A DNA stretch of 6,256 bases from an uncultured Eubacteriales bacterium (GTDB taxonomy: Bacteria; Bacillota; Clostridia; Christensenellales; Borkfalkiaceae). The DNA lies in the NCBI GenBank assembly GCA_905210545.1, contig CAJLXC010000062.1, positions 1-6,256 of the forward strand. The letters are read 5' to 3'. Of this stretch, positions 1 to 5,248 are shown piece after piece. Position numbers and translations under genes: made by a program. The first letter of the stretch is position 1, and each line of letters begins with the position of its first letter. Below the pieces are notes generated by a model. That model saw nothing but the letters and a program-made list of their open reading frames with translations. It was not told where the DNA came from and did no database searches.

Positions 1-145
1 AAAGTAAAAATAGGTGTTAAGAAAAATGTATAAATAGTTGATAACTTAGAAAATATTCTGATGTTATTCTGAGCGCAAAGAAAAAAGTCAACAGAATAAG
101 AGATTTTTTTTAAAATTTTATAAAAAAAAGTTGAGTTAAAACGTT

Positions 146-174
146 TTGTTAAAAAGCTGTTGATATGTTATACT
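146..174 (+). promoter_or_regulatory. Putative extended -10 promoter for rsmG
   Basis: A -35 like TTGTTA (146-151), a 17-bp spacer and TATACT (169-174) are present, with the TG of an extended -10 at 166-167. Transcription would start near 181, the A of the rsmG ATG, and no Shine-Dalgarno motif lies between. The match was found by eye in very AT-rich DNA, so chance is possible, but spacing and the TGn motif are both ideal. Confidence 0.45.
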
Positions 175-180
175 TGCGGT

Positions 181-861
181 ATGGAAAACTTATTCAGCGA
201 ATACGGTATAGTTACTGAAGAAAATCAGAAAAATCAATTTAAAAGCTATTATAAACTGTTAAAAGAGTATAACGATAAGTTTAATATCACCGCGATTACT
301 GATGAAAGGGAAGTATATATTAAACATTTTATCGACAGCGCGCTCGCTGTGGAATTGTTGAACGGCGATACTCTCATCGATATAGGTTCGGGAGGAGGTT
401 TCCCCGCGCTGCCTATAAAAATAATGAGACCTTCCTTAAAAATTACCCTCGTAGAAGCGACCGAAAAAAAATGCGAGTTCTTAAAAACCGTCGTAAAAAA
501 ACTCGGCTTATCCGACGTAGAAGTAATTTACGGCAGAGCGGAAGACCTTGCCAGAAACGATCTTTACAGAGAAAAATTCGATATTTGTACGGCGAGAGCG
601 GTGGCAAGACTTAACGTTCTTTCGGAATATTGCATACCTTTCGTAAAAAAAGGCGGCATTTTCGTTTCGTATAAAGGCGATGCGGAAGAAGAAATTAAAG
701 AATCCGAAAAAGCTATCAAAATTCTCGGCGGAAAAATAATAACGCACGATAAATACGTCTTAGACGGGGCAAAACGCACTCTCGTGATAGTGGAAAAACA
801 AAAAAACACAGATCCTAAATACCCTCGCAGCAACGCGAGAATAAAAAATAAACCGCTATGA
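181..861 (+). CDS. rsmG: 16S rRNA (guanine527-N7)-methyltransferase RsmG (GidB)
   Basis: RsmG uses S-adenosylmethionine to methylate N7 of G527 in 16S rRNA in the cytoplasm; in known cases loss gives low-level streptomycin resistance. The 226-aa product shows the family pattern in order: an N-terminal helical part with the conserved FNITAI (residues 34-39), the SAM-binding glycine loop DIGSGGGFPALP (67-78), an acidic residue closing the next strand (E92), TARAVA (137-142), and a basic tail with KYPR (213-216) resembling the family's usual ending. Length is close to the roughly 207-240 aa of the family. ATG at 181 is preferred over an in-frame TTG at 160, because MENLFSEYGI aligns with the normal N-terminus and a promoter -10 lies inside the TTG extension. 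There is no clear ribosome binding site at either start. The stop overlaps the next gene's ATG (ATGA), indicating translational coupling. In many Firmicutes this gene follows mnmG; no gene is seen in the 160 bases upstream here. Confidence 0.95.
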   Translation: MENLFSEYGIVTEENQKNQFKSYYKLLKEYNDKFNITAITDEREVYIKHFIDSALAVELLNGDTLIDIGSGGGFPALPIKIMRPSLKITLVEATEKKCEFLKTVVKKLGLSDVEVIYGRAEDLARNDLYREKFDICTARAVARLNVLSEYCIPFVKKGGIFVSYKGDAEEEIKESEKAIKILGGKIITHDKYVLDGAKRTLVIVEKQKNTDPKYPRSNARIKNKPL

Positions 862-1322
862 AAGAAATAAAAAAAACGACGGCTTGTGCCGTTACGGGAC
901 ACAGAAAACTCGAAGAAGATTTCGATAGAAATATATTAGAAAAGACGTTTATAAAACTTGCTGACGGCGGATACGATACCTTTCTAATAGGTATGGCGCT
1001 TGGATTCGATACGATTTGCTTTCAATTGCTTGAAAAGTTAAGAGAAAAAAAACCGATAAGAATAATTGCCTGCGTTCCTTGCAGATGTCAGGCGGAAAAA
1101 TTTTGCATTAGAGACAAAAAAGAGTACGAAAGAATGTTGTCCGCTGCGGACGAAATAAGGATATTGTCGGACGAATATACCCCTTATTGTATGATGAAGA
1201 GAAATATGTTTATGGTGGATAATTCTTCGCTTCTCGTCGCGTATAAGAGAAGGGAAGAAGGCGGTACGGCAAAAACGGTCAGATATGCGGAAAAAAGCGG
1301 CGTTAAAATTATAGAAATTTAA
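858..1322 (+). CDS. SLOG-superfamily protein (DUF1273 / YpsA-YoqJ type)
   Basis: This is a 154-aa cytosolic protein of the SLOG (SMF/DprA-LOG) Rossmann-like superfamily, whose members bind nucleotides or nucleotide-derived ligands. The exact role of this branch is not established. Recognisable parts are TGHR after the first strand (residues 13-16), the glycine-rich GMALGFD loop (45-51), CVPCRCQAEK (72-81) corresponding to the P-x-x-x-Q-x-x-x-W region of relatives, and the C-terminal block KRNMFMVDNSSLLVAY (114-129) followed by GGT (135-137) and YAEKSGVKI. No signal peptide or membrane segment is visible. It is somewhat shorter than YpsA (about 180 aa), matching the shorter clostridial versions. 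The start ATG overlaps the rsmG stop by 4 bases, so it is probably translated by coupling and belongs to the same short operon, which ends in the terminator 10 bases downstream. The family call is firm; the function is open. Confidence 0.85.
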   Translation: MKEIKKTTACAVTGHRKLEEDFDRNILEKTFIKLADGGYDTFLIGMALGFDTICFQLLEKLREKKPIRIIACVPCRCQAEKFCIRDKKEYERMLSAADEIRILSDEYTPYCMMKRNMFMVDNSSLLVAYKRREEGGTAKTVRYAEKSGVKIIEI

Positions 1323-1332
1323 AATAACAATC

Positions 1333-1374
1333 AACAACCACCCCCTTATCGTAAAAAAGGGGGTGGTTGTTTTA
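1333..1374 (+). terminator. Strong intrinsic terminator after the rsmG-SLOG operon
   Basis: A perfect 15-bp stem (1333-1347 with 1357-1371, core CCACCCCC/GGGGGTGG) has a 9-nt loop and runs into TTTT at 1370-1373. It begins 10 bases after the stop codon. A-rich sequence on the 5' side could give weak termination on the other strand. Confidence 0.9.
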
Positions 1375-1501
1375 TATTCTGTCTTAAATAATTTAGTTAA
1401 AACTTAAACTTTAACATAATGAAAATCTTTTCGCTTTTTTTTATTATCTTTGTCTCATATGTATTGTAATCCTACAATATGAATGTATTTATTTAAAACA
1501 G
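1375..1501. other. AT-rich spacer with no gene
   Basis: No coding region is supported here. The only structure seen is a short palindrome, TATTGTA-4-TACAATA (1462-1479), lying 23 bases upstream of the -35 of the candidate promoter at 1502. It could be a protein-binding site, but at this AT content it could also be chance. A 16-codon hydrophobic reading frame at 1419-1469 has no ribosome binding site. Confidence 0.5.
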
Positions 1502-1530
1502 TTGATTTATGTATTTAAATTTGTTAAAAT
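1502..1530 (+). promoter_or_regulatory. Putative extended -10 promoter for the leader RNA and lipoprotein operon
   Basis: TTGATT (1502-1507), a 17-bp spacer and TAAAAT (1525-1530) are present, with the TG of an extended -10 at 1522-1523. The start would fall near 1537, within the first bases of the 5' arm of the long closing stem at 1535-1550. That agreement between predicted +1 and the edge of RNA structure raises confidence. No other promoter position is possible between the terminator at 1691-1720 and the lipoprotein start. Confidence 0.5.
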
Positions 1531-1534
1531 ATAT

Positions 1535-1720
1535 TTGCGACATTTTATCTTAATATTTTCCCTAATGGGTGTAGTACGCCCACTGACAATAGGGTACTAT
1601 TTTTGGTAGTAGTGCGTTTCGTACAAAACCATTGTCAGTGGGAATATAGGTAAAGTGTCGCAACTTGAACTTGCGAAACGTGTTCTACGGGTGTCGTTCC
1701 GCAAGGGGCGACGCTTTTTT
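1535..1720 (+). ncRNA. Structured leader RNA with terminator/antiterminator (unassigned class)
   Basis: Manual folding gives a compact RNA. P1 pairs 1535-1550 with 1648-1663 over 16 contiguous pairs, two of them G-U. P2 pairs 1579-1590 with 1631-1642 over 12 perfect pairs. P2 is capped by two directly adjacent hairpins, P3 (1595-1599/1607-1611) and P4 (1612-1616/1620-1624), so P2-P3-P4 form a three-way junction. A small hairpin at 1566-1571/1577-1582 competes with the base of P2. Downstream lies an intrinsic terminator (1691-1714). The 3' arm of P1 contains GTGTCG (1655-1660), the same six bases that start the terminator's 5' arm (1691-1696), so it can pair with the terminator's 3' arm instead (1655-1661 with 1708-1714). 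CTTGCG at 1670-1675 together with AACG 1677-1680 pairs with 1695-1705. The two pairings together form an antiterminator. This is the layout of a riboswitch-like attenuator. I recognise no consensus of T-box, SAM, lysine, c-di-GMP, 6S or SRP RNA. It could also be a stand-alone small RNA. Confidence 0.6.
1691..1720 (+). terminator. Leader terminator with GCAA tetraloop
   Basis: The 10-bp stem 1691-1700/1705-1714 includes three G-U pairs and is closed by a GCAA (GNRA) tetraloop. Six T's follow (1715-1720), then further T-rich sequence. It ends 13 bases before the lipoprotein's ribosome binding site. The lipoprotein gene can therefore be expressed only by read-through, or by a promoter that I cannot find in the remaining bases. 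Confidence 0.8.
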
Positions 1721-1743
1721 ATTTTTATTTTTTGAGGTGAATG

Positions 1744-2925
1744 ATGAAAAAGATTTTGATAATGGTTTTATGTTTGATTGTAGTCTTATGCTTTGCTTGT
1801 TTTTTTGCTTGTGGAGGAAATAATGTGGAAAAAAATAAGTCAAACAGTCAAACGTATGCGGTGTATACAATATATAAAGCTTATGCCGAAGAAAAAGGCG
1901 AAACACCTTTGTCTTACGAAGAATGGATAGATAGTGTTAAGGGTGCGGATGGAAAAGACGGAGTAGGAATAAGTTCGGTTGCTATAAACGAAAATGGCGA
2001 TTTGATTGTTACGCTTACCGATAATACGGTAATAAATGCGGGTAAAGTAAAAGACGTTCATTCGCACGAACTTGTTGAAAAAGAAATTGTAGAAAGAAAA
2101 CCGACTTGTAAAGAAAAGGGGTTAAAATATATCGTTTGCGAGACCTGTGGAGAAGTTTTAAAGACGATTATAACAGACAAAGCATCGCACGATTATTCGG
2201 AGATAGTAACCGCGCCGACTTGTACCGAACAAGGCTATACTACTTATACCTGTAGTGTTTGCGGTTTTGTCGAAATAGGTAATTATACCGAACCTACGGG
2301 GCATAGTTATAGATCGGAATACACTTTTGATGATAATTATCATTGGCAAGAGCCAACTTGCGGGCATACGGACGCGATAGTAAAGCAGGCGCATACTTTT
2401 AACCAAGATGAAGTATGTACGGTTTGCGGGTATGATTTAAAAGTAACGCTTTCGCTTACATACGTTGAGGTAAATGAAGGAACTGAATATGCGGTGGACG
2501 AATTAACCGACGACACGGTAAAAATCATATATATCCCCGATGAATATAACGGAAAACCCGTAACAAAGATAAACGATATGGTTTTTGATGGAAACGATAC
2601 AATAAAAAAAGTAGTAATGGGCTGCAATATCATTGATATAGGCAACTACACGTTCCGTAATTGTAGTAGTTTAACAAGCGTAACGATTCCTGACAGCGTT
2701 ACGAGTATAGGAGAATATGCGTTCTATGATTGCCGTTCATTAACGAGCGTGTATTATAAAGGAACAGTGACGGAATGGAACAATATATCAATTGGTGCTA
2801 ATAATGGGGAATTAACTTCTGACAAACTTTATTTTTACAGTGAAAAAGAACCGACAACAAGCGGCAAATATTGGCATTATGATACAGACGGCATAACCCC
2901 CGTTATATGGGTTAAAGAAAATTAA
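1744..2925 (+). CDS. Modular surface lipoprotein with Cys/His repeats and BspA-type leucine-rich repeats
   Basis: This is a predicted exported lipoprotein of 393 aa. GAGGTGA (1734-1740) precedes two ATGs, at 1741 and 1744; the second has the better spacing. Numbering below counts from 1741. Residues 1-23 form a signal peptide with a lipobox-like FFAC and lipid-anchor Cys24, although FAC at 18-20 is an alternative. A polar linker follows, then a short helix-like segment SYEEWIDSVKGADGKDG (58-74) and a beta-rich stretch (75-104). Residues 107-230 hold three Cys/His units: H109/C123/C133/C136, H150/C161/C171/C174 and H188/C207/C226/C229, with CxxCG pairs that could bind zinc or form disulfides. 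Residues 235-345 are BspA-type (LRR_5) repeats, seen as SLTSVTIPDSVTSIGEYAF. The C-terminus (365-394) ends in YWHYD...PVIW, a tail seen on such clostridial proteins. A role in surface binding or adhesion is inferred. It is preceded by a conditional-looking terminator and followed 52 bases later by a small gene. Confidence 0.9.
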   Translation: MKKILIMVLCLIVVLCFACFFACGGNNVEKNKSNSQTYAVYTIYKAYAEEKGETPLSYEEWIDSVKGADGKDGVGISSVAINENGDLIVTLTDNTVINAGKVKDVHSHELVEKEIVERKPTCKEKGLKYIVCETCGEVLKTIITDKASHDYSEIVTAPTCTEQGYTTYTCSVCGFVEIGNYTEPTGHSYRSEYTFDDNYHWQEPTCGHTDAIVKQAHTFNQDEVCTVCGYDLKVTLSLTYVEVNEGTEYAVDELTDDTVKIIYIPDEYNGKPVTKINDMVFDGNDTIKKVVMGCNIIDIGNYTFRNCSSLTSVTIPDSVTSIGEYAFYDCRSLTSVYYKGTVTEWNNISIGANNGELTSDKLYFYSEKEPTTSGKYWHYDTDGITPVIWVKEN

Positions 2926-2977
2926 CAACTTAAATTCTAAAAAAAAGAGAAAAAATATAAACAAAAAAGGAGAAAAA

Positions 2978-3262
2978 ATGGATCCAAATAAAGTTTTATC
3001 ACCAAAATCAAAGATAGGAAAAAACGGAATATACCGAATTAAAAATTTCGGAGACTTTTCAATCGCCGTTTTACACTGGGGCGAAAGCGAACGAGTCGGG
3101 ATAAGATGGAACGGAACAGGAGATGAAGGAGGATTTCCTAAATCAAGCGGACACCCGACTTGGTTTATTTTGCCTAAAGAAGTGGCAATTTCTTACGTTG
3201 AAAAAATAAACGAAGTTGAGTTGTTAGAAATGATAAAAACAACTACAAACAATCCTTTATAA
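2978..3262 (+). CDS. Small protein of unknown function (94 aa)
   Basis: I do not recognise this family. The start is well supported: AAGGAG (2967-2972) lies 5 bases before the ATG. The 94-aa product has no signal peptide or membrane segment and so should be cytosolic. An N-terminal basic part (residues 1-22) leads into short beta-like stretches (DFSIAVLHW 26-34, RVGIRWNG 39-46). A glycine/proline-rich turn region follows with GGFPKSSGHPTWFILP (51-66), then one amphipathic helix (67-87). The dense W/G/P content suggests a compact fold rather than a random frame. Only 52 AT-rich bases separate it from the lipoprotein stop, with no terminator between, so both are probably co-transcribed and under the same leader control. 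Possible roles such as partner, immunity or accessory factor are guesses. Confidence 0.75.
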   Translation: MDPNKVLSPKSKIGKNGIYRIKNFGDFSIAVLHWGESERVGIRWNGTGDEGGFPKSSGHPTWFILPKEVAISYVEKINEVELLEMIKTTTNNPL

Positions 3263-3311
3263 AAATTTGTTGTCTATTAAGATAGCTTTTACTCGACACA
3301 CATACCGAAAA

Positions 3312-3371
3312 AGAATGTAAAATAAAGTGCGTAAGCTTTTTTTCTAACTTACACACTTTATTTTACGTTTT
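3312..3371. terminator. Long hairpin between convergent operons, likely two-way terminator
   Basis: 3317-3335 pairs with 3348-3366 over 19 positions with a single C-A mismatch. G-U and A-T pairs extend the stem to 3312/3371. The 12-nt loop is T-rich. It lies 50 bases after the 94-aa gene's stop and 37 bases after the minus-strand operon's last stop. On the minus strand the stem is followed by TTCTTTTTC, a better tail than the plus-strand TTTTATG. Confidence 0.75.
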
Positions 3372-3407
3372 ATGTAAAAGAGATATAAAAATATTTTTAA
3401 TTGCGGT

Positions 3408-3674
3408 TCAGCAGAATTTTTTATAACCGCTGCCGTATTTTACGCATTTATTAACGCGTGACAGGGTAGCGGAAGAAATATCCGTTTCTTTTATTATTTT
3501 TTCATAAGTTTCGCCTTTAAGAAGAAGCTTTGCGGCTTTAATTCTGCCGAGCATAGAATCGAGTTCTTTATAAGTGCAGAGATCGCTGAAAAATTCTTCG
3601 CAGTCTTCTATCGTTTTAAGTTTTAATACAGATTCAAATAGTTCTTTATGGTCGCCTTTTAAATTTTCCGACAT
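3408..3674 (-). CDS. TrpR-like transcription regulator, YerC/YecD family
   Basis: This is an 88-aa predicted DNA-binding protein of the Trp-repressor superfamily, in which a helix-turn-helix sits near the C-terminal end of an all-helical dimer. The family signature is clear: ELDSMLGRIKAAKLLLKGETY (37-57) leads into the helix-turn-helix EKIIKETDISSATLSRVNKCVKYG (58-81), followed by GSGYK. Length is slightly below B. subtilis YerC (about 104 aa), whose extra residues are terminal. The ATG lies 2 bases beyond the ATPase stop. AAGGA is present but 12 bases upstream, so translation is probably coupled. As last gene of an ABC operon it may control that operon; the palindromes at the operon promoter are possible targets. 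Whether it binds an amino acid, as TrpR does, cannot be told from sequence. Family call firm, role inferred. Confidence 0.87.
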   Translation of the reverse strand: MSENLKGDHKELFESVLKLKTIEDCEEFFSDLCTYKELDSMLGRIKAAKLLLKGETYEKIIKETDISSATLSRVNKCVKYGSGYKKFC

Positions 3675-3676
3675 TT

Positions 3677-4504
3677 TTATTCGCCATCCTTATCGTTTAC
3701 GTTTTTTAAGAAAGATTTCAGTTTTTCCGTTTGAGGATTCAAAAACAAATTCCGCGGCGTTCCTTCTTCGCAAATAACGCCGTCAGACATAAACACCACT
3801 TTATCGGATATGTTTTTGGCAAATCCCATTTCGTGAGTGACTATTATCATCGTCATGTTTTCGTCTTTAAGAGATTTTATTACCTTTAAAACTTCTCCCG
3901 TAAGCTCCGGATCTAAAGCCGAAGTAGGCTCGTCAAAACAGAGTACTCGCGGCTTTAACGCGAGAGCGCGCGCAATCGCCACACGCTGGCATTGCCCGCC
4001 GGAAAGCTCGCAAGGATATGCGTTGCGTTTTTCTGTAAGCCCCGTTTTAACGAGCAGAGACTCCGCTTCGGCGTCTATTTTTTCCTTTTCGGTTTTAAGA
4101 AACGCCGCGCGCGCCGCTTTGTTTTTTTCCGTCTTTTTCAATTCTTTGAATTTTTCTTTAAGCAGCAGGTTAGGGGCGAGTGTTATATTGTTAAAAACCG
4201 AGTATTGCGGAAAAAGATTGAAAGATTGAAAAACAAGTCCGAAGTTAAGCCGTTTTTCGCGCAGCTCGTCATAGCCGTATTTTATGTTTTCGTCGCAACT
4301 TAAAAGCGTTGCGCCGTCTAAAAGCATTTTTCCCGCGTCGGGAAATTCCAGAAAGTTTATGCACCTTAAAAGGGTGGTTTTTCCGGATCCCGAAGAACCT
4401 ATTATAGAAACAACCTCGCCCTTTTCTATATTTAAGTTTATGCCTTTCAAAACTTCGGTTTCTCCGAATTTTTTGGTAAAGTTTTTAATTTCGAGATAAC
4501 TCAT
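3677..4504 (-). CDS. Amino-acid-type ABC transporter ATPase (GlnQ/HisP family)
   Basis: This cytoplasmic ATPase powers uptake with the permease and binding protein of the same operon. The 275-aa product has Walker A GSSGSGKTT (36-44), Q-loop Q93 in VFQSFNLFP, signature LSGGQ (167-171), Walker B VLCFDEP (187-193) with catalytic E192, the D-loop SALD (195-198) and switch H224 in IVTHEMGF. All catalytic residues are intact. Between the Q-loop and signature it carries about 20 extra residues, mostly Lys/Glu/Ala (about 115-145), compared with a typical GlnQ; similar charged extensions occur in some clostridial relatives. ATG at 4504 is chosen because MSYLEIKNFTKKFG matches the family N-terminus and AAGGTG lies 6 bases upstream. 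The frame stays open to 4609, but that extension only overlaps the permease gene. It starts 2 bases after the permease stop. Substrate not determined. Confidence 0.95.
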   Translation of the reverse strand: MSYLEIKNFTKKFGETEVLKGINLNIEKGEVVSIIGSSGSGKTTLLRCINFLEFPDAGKMLLDGATLLSCDENIKYGYDELREKRLNFGLVFQSFNLFPQYSVFNNITLAPNLLLKEKFKELKKTEKNKAARAAFLKTEKEKIDAEAESLLVKTGLTEKRNAYPCELSGGQCQRVAIARALALKPRVLCFDEPTSALDPELTGEVLKVIKSLKDENMTMIIVTHEMGFAKNISDKVVFMSDGVICEEGTPRNLFLNPQTEKLKSFLKNVNDKDGE

Positions 4505-4506
4505 TT

Positions 4507-5178
4507 TTACACCTTGAAATAAGAAAGTTTCTTTTCGAGCCGGCGGAAGAAAAGCGTCAATATCGCGGTAAACACGAGATAGTATACCGCGGTGTAGAAC
4601 AAGGGCCACAAAAGGCCGCCGTTCTTTATGTATCTCTGCGCGTAAAATATAAGCTCGTAAAAGGTAATCACTCTAGCAAGCGACGTGTCTTTAACCAAAG
4701 TTATTATCTCGTTGCTCATAGGCGGCACTATTCTCTTTATAACCTGCAAAAGGATAACCTTAAAAAATATCTGACCTTTCGTCATTCCGAGAACGAGCCC
4801 CGCTTCCGTCTGACTTTTAGAAACGCTCTGTATTCCGCCGCGGTATATTTCCGAAAAATAGCACGCGTAGTTTATTCCGAACGTGATAAAAGTAGATAAA
4901 TAAGCGTTAAGCCCCGCGCCTTGCCCGAAAATAAGCCCCGGACCGTAATACACGACTATTAACTGAAGCATTAAAGGCGTGCCTCTTATGATCCACACAA
5001 AGCCCGAGCAAAGCCATTTTACGGGTTTTATTTTGGACATAGAACCGAACGCTATCAAAAGACCTAATGGGAGAGATATTAAAAGAGTTACGAAAAAAAT
5101 TTTAAGCGTTTCCCAAAATCCCGCCAGAAGGTCTAAAGATATTGATAAAAAAGAAGCATTAAGTAAAAAATTCTGCAT
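4507..5178 (-). CDS. Amino-acid-type ABC transporter permease (GlnP/HisM family)
   Basis: This inner-membrane subunit is 223 aa, the usual family length, and probably acts as a homodimer because only one permease gene is present. Hydrophobic segments lie at about 22-45, 57-78, 92-108, 160-180 and 192-211. The family motif RGTPLMLQL (65-73) and the cytoplasmic EAA loop that docks to the ATPase, with QTEAGLVLGMTKGQIFF (123-139) continuing to LLQVIKRIVPPMSNE, are both clear. The ATG at 5178 is the only plausible start, yet the 25 bases before it (TTTATTTATT and neighbours) contain no Shine-Dalgarno motif. Together with the hairpin in the 70-base gap after the binding-protein gene, this suggests lower output of permease than of binding protein, as is common for ABC importers. 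The ATPase gene follows 2 bases later. Confidence 0.95.
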   Translation of the reverse strand: MQNFLLNASFLSISLDLLAGFWETLKIFFVTLLISLPLGLLIAFGSMSKIKPVKWLCSGFVWIIRGTPLMLQLIVVYYGPGLIFGQGAGLNAYLSTFITFGINYACYFSEIYRGGIQSVSKSQTEAGLVLGMTKGQIFFKVILLQVIKRIVPPMSNEIITLVKDTSLARVITFYELIFYAQRYIKNGGLLWPLFYTAVYYLVFTAILTLFFRRLEKKLSYFKV

Positions 5179-5196
5179 AATAAATAAAAGTCGATT

Positions 5197-5230
5197 AAAG
5201 CGGAAAGCCTTTTTTAAAGCTTTCCGCTTT
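5197..5230 (-). terminator. Intra-operon hairpin between binding protein and permease genes
   Basis: A perfect 12-bp stem (5197-5208 with 5219-5230, core GCGGAAAGC/GCTTTCCGC) closes a 10-nt loop. In the direction of transcription only a short, interrupted T-stretch follows. Partial termination, or protection of the upstream mRNA 3' end, is therefore more likely than full termination. This would favour excess binding protein over membrane components. Confidence 0.6.
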
Positions 5231-5248
5231 TCGTTTATAAAATTATTT

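Noticed and set aside
38..166. DnaA boxes / replication origin near rsmG
   Set aside because: The best TTATCCACA-like matches (at about 37-45 and 158-166) have two mismatches each in AT-rich DNA, and there is no cluster of good boxes.
160..180. In-frame TTG start extending rsmG by 7 codons
   Set aside because: The extension (MICYTCG) has no family support and no ribosome binding site, and it contains the -10 of the candidate promoter.
1419..1469. 16-codon hydrophobic peptide frame (MKIFSLFFIIF...)
   Set aside because: It has no ribosome binding site, and T-rich DNA makes Phe/Ile/Leu runs by chance.
1535..1720. T-box, 6S, SRP or c-di-GMP riboswitch identity for the leader RNA
   Set aside because: GGGTG...CCGC at 1688-1702 faintly recalls a T-box, but the partner CGTCCCT-type strand and a specifier loop are absent. 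No SRP tetraloop region, 6S-like open central bubble or GEMM core is seen.
3837..4303. Plus-strand reading frames opposite the ATPase gene
   Set aside because: They are antisense shadows of a well-supported ABC ATPase, with no ribosome binding sites or recognisable domains.
4505..4609. N-terminal extension of the ATPase frame by 35 codons
   Set aside because: It overlaps the permease C-terminus in another frame. The family N-terminus and a good ribosome binding site fit ATG 4504.
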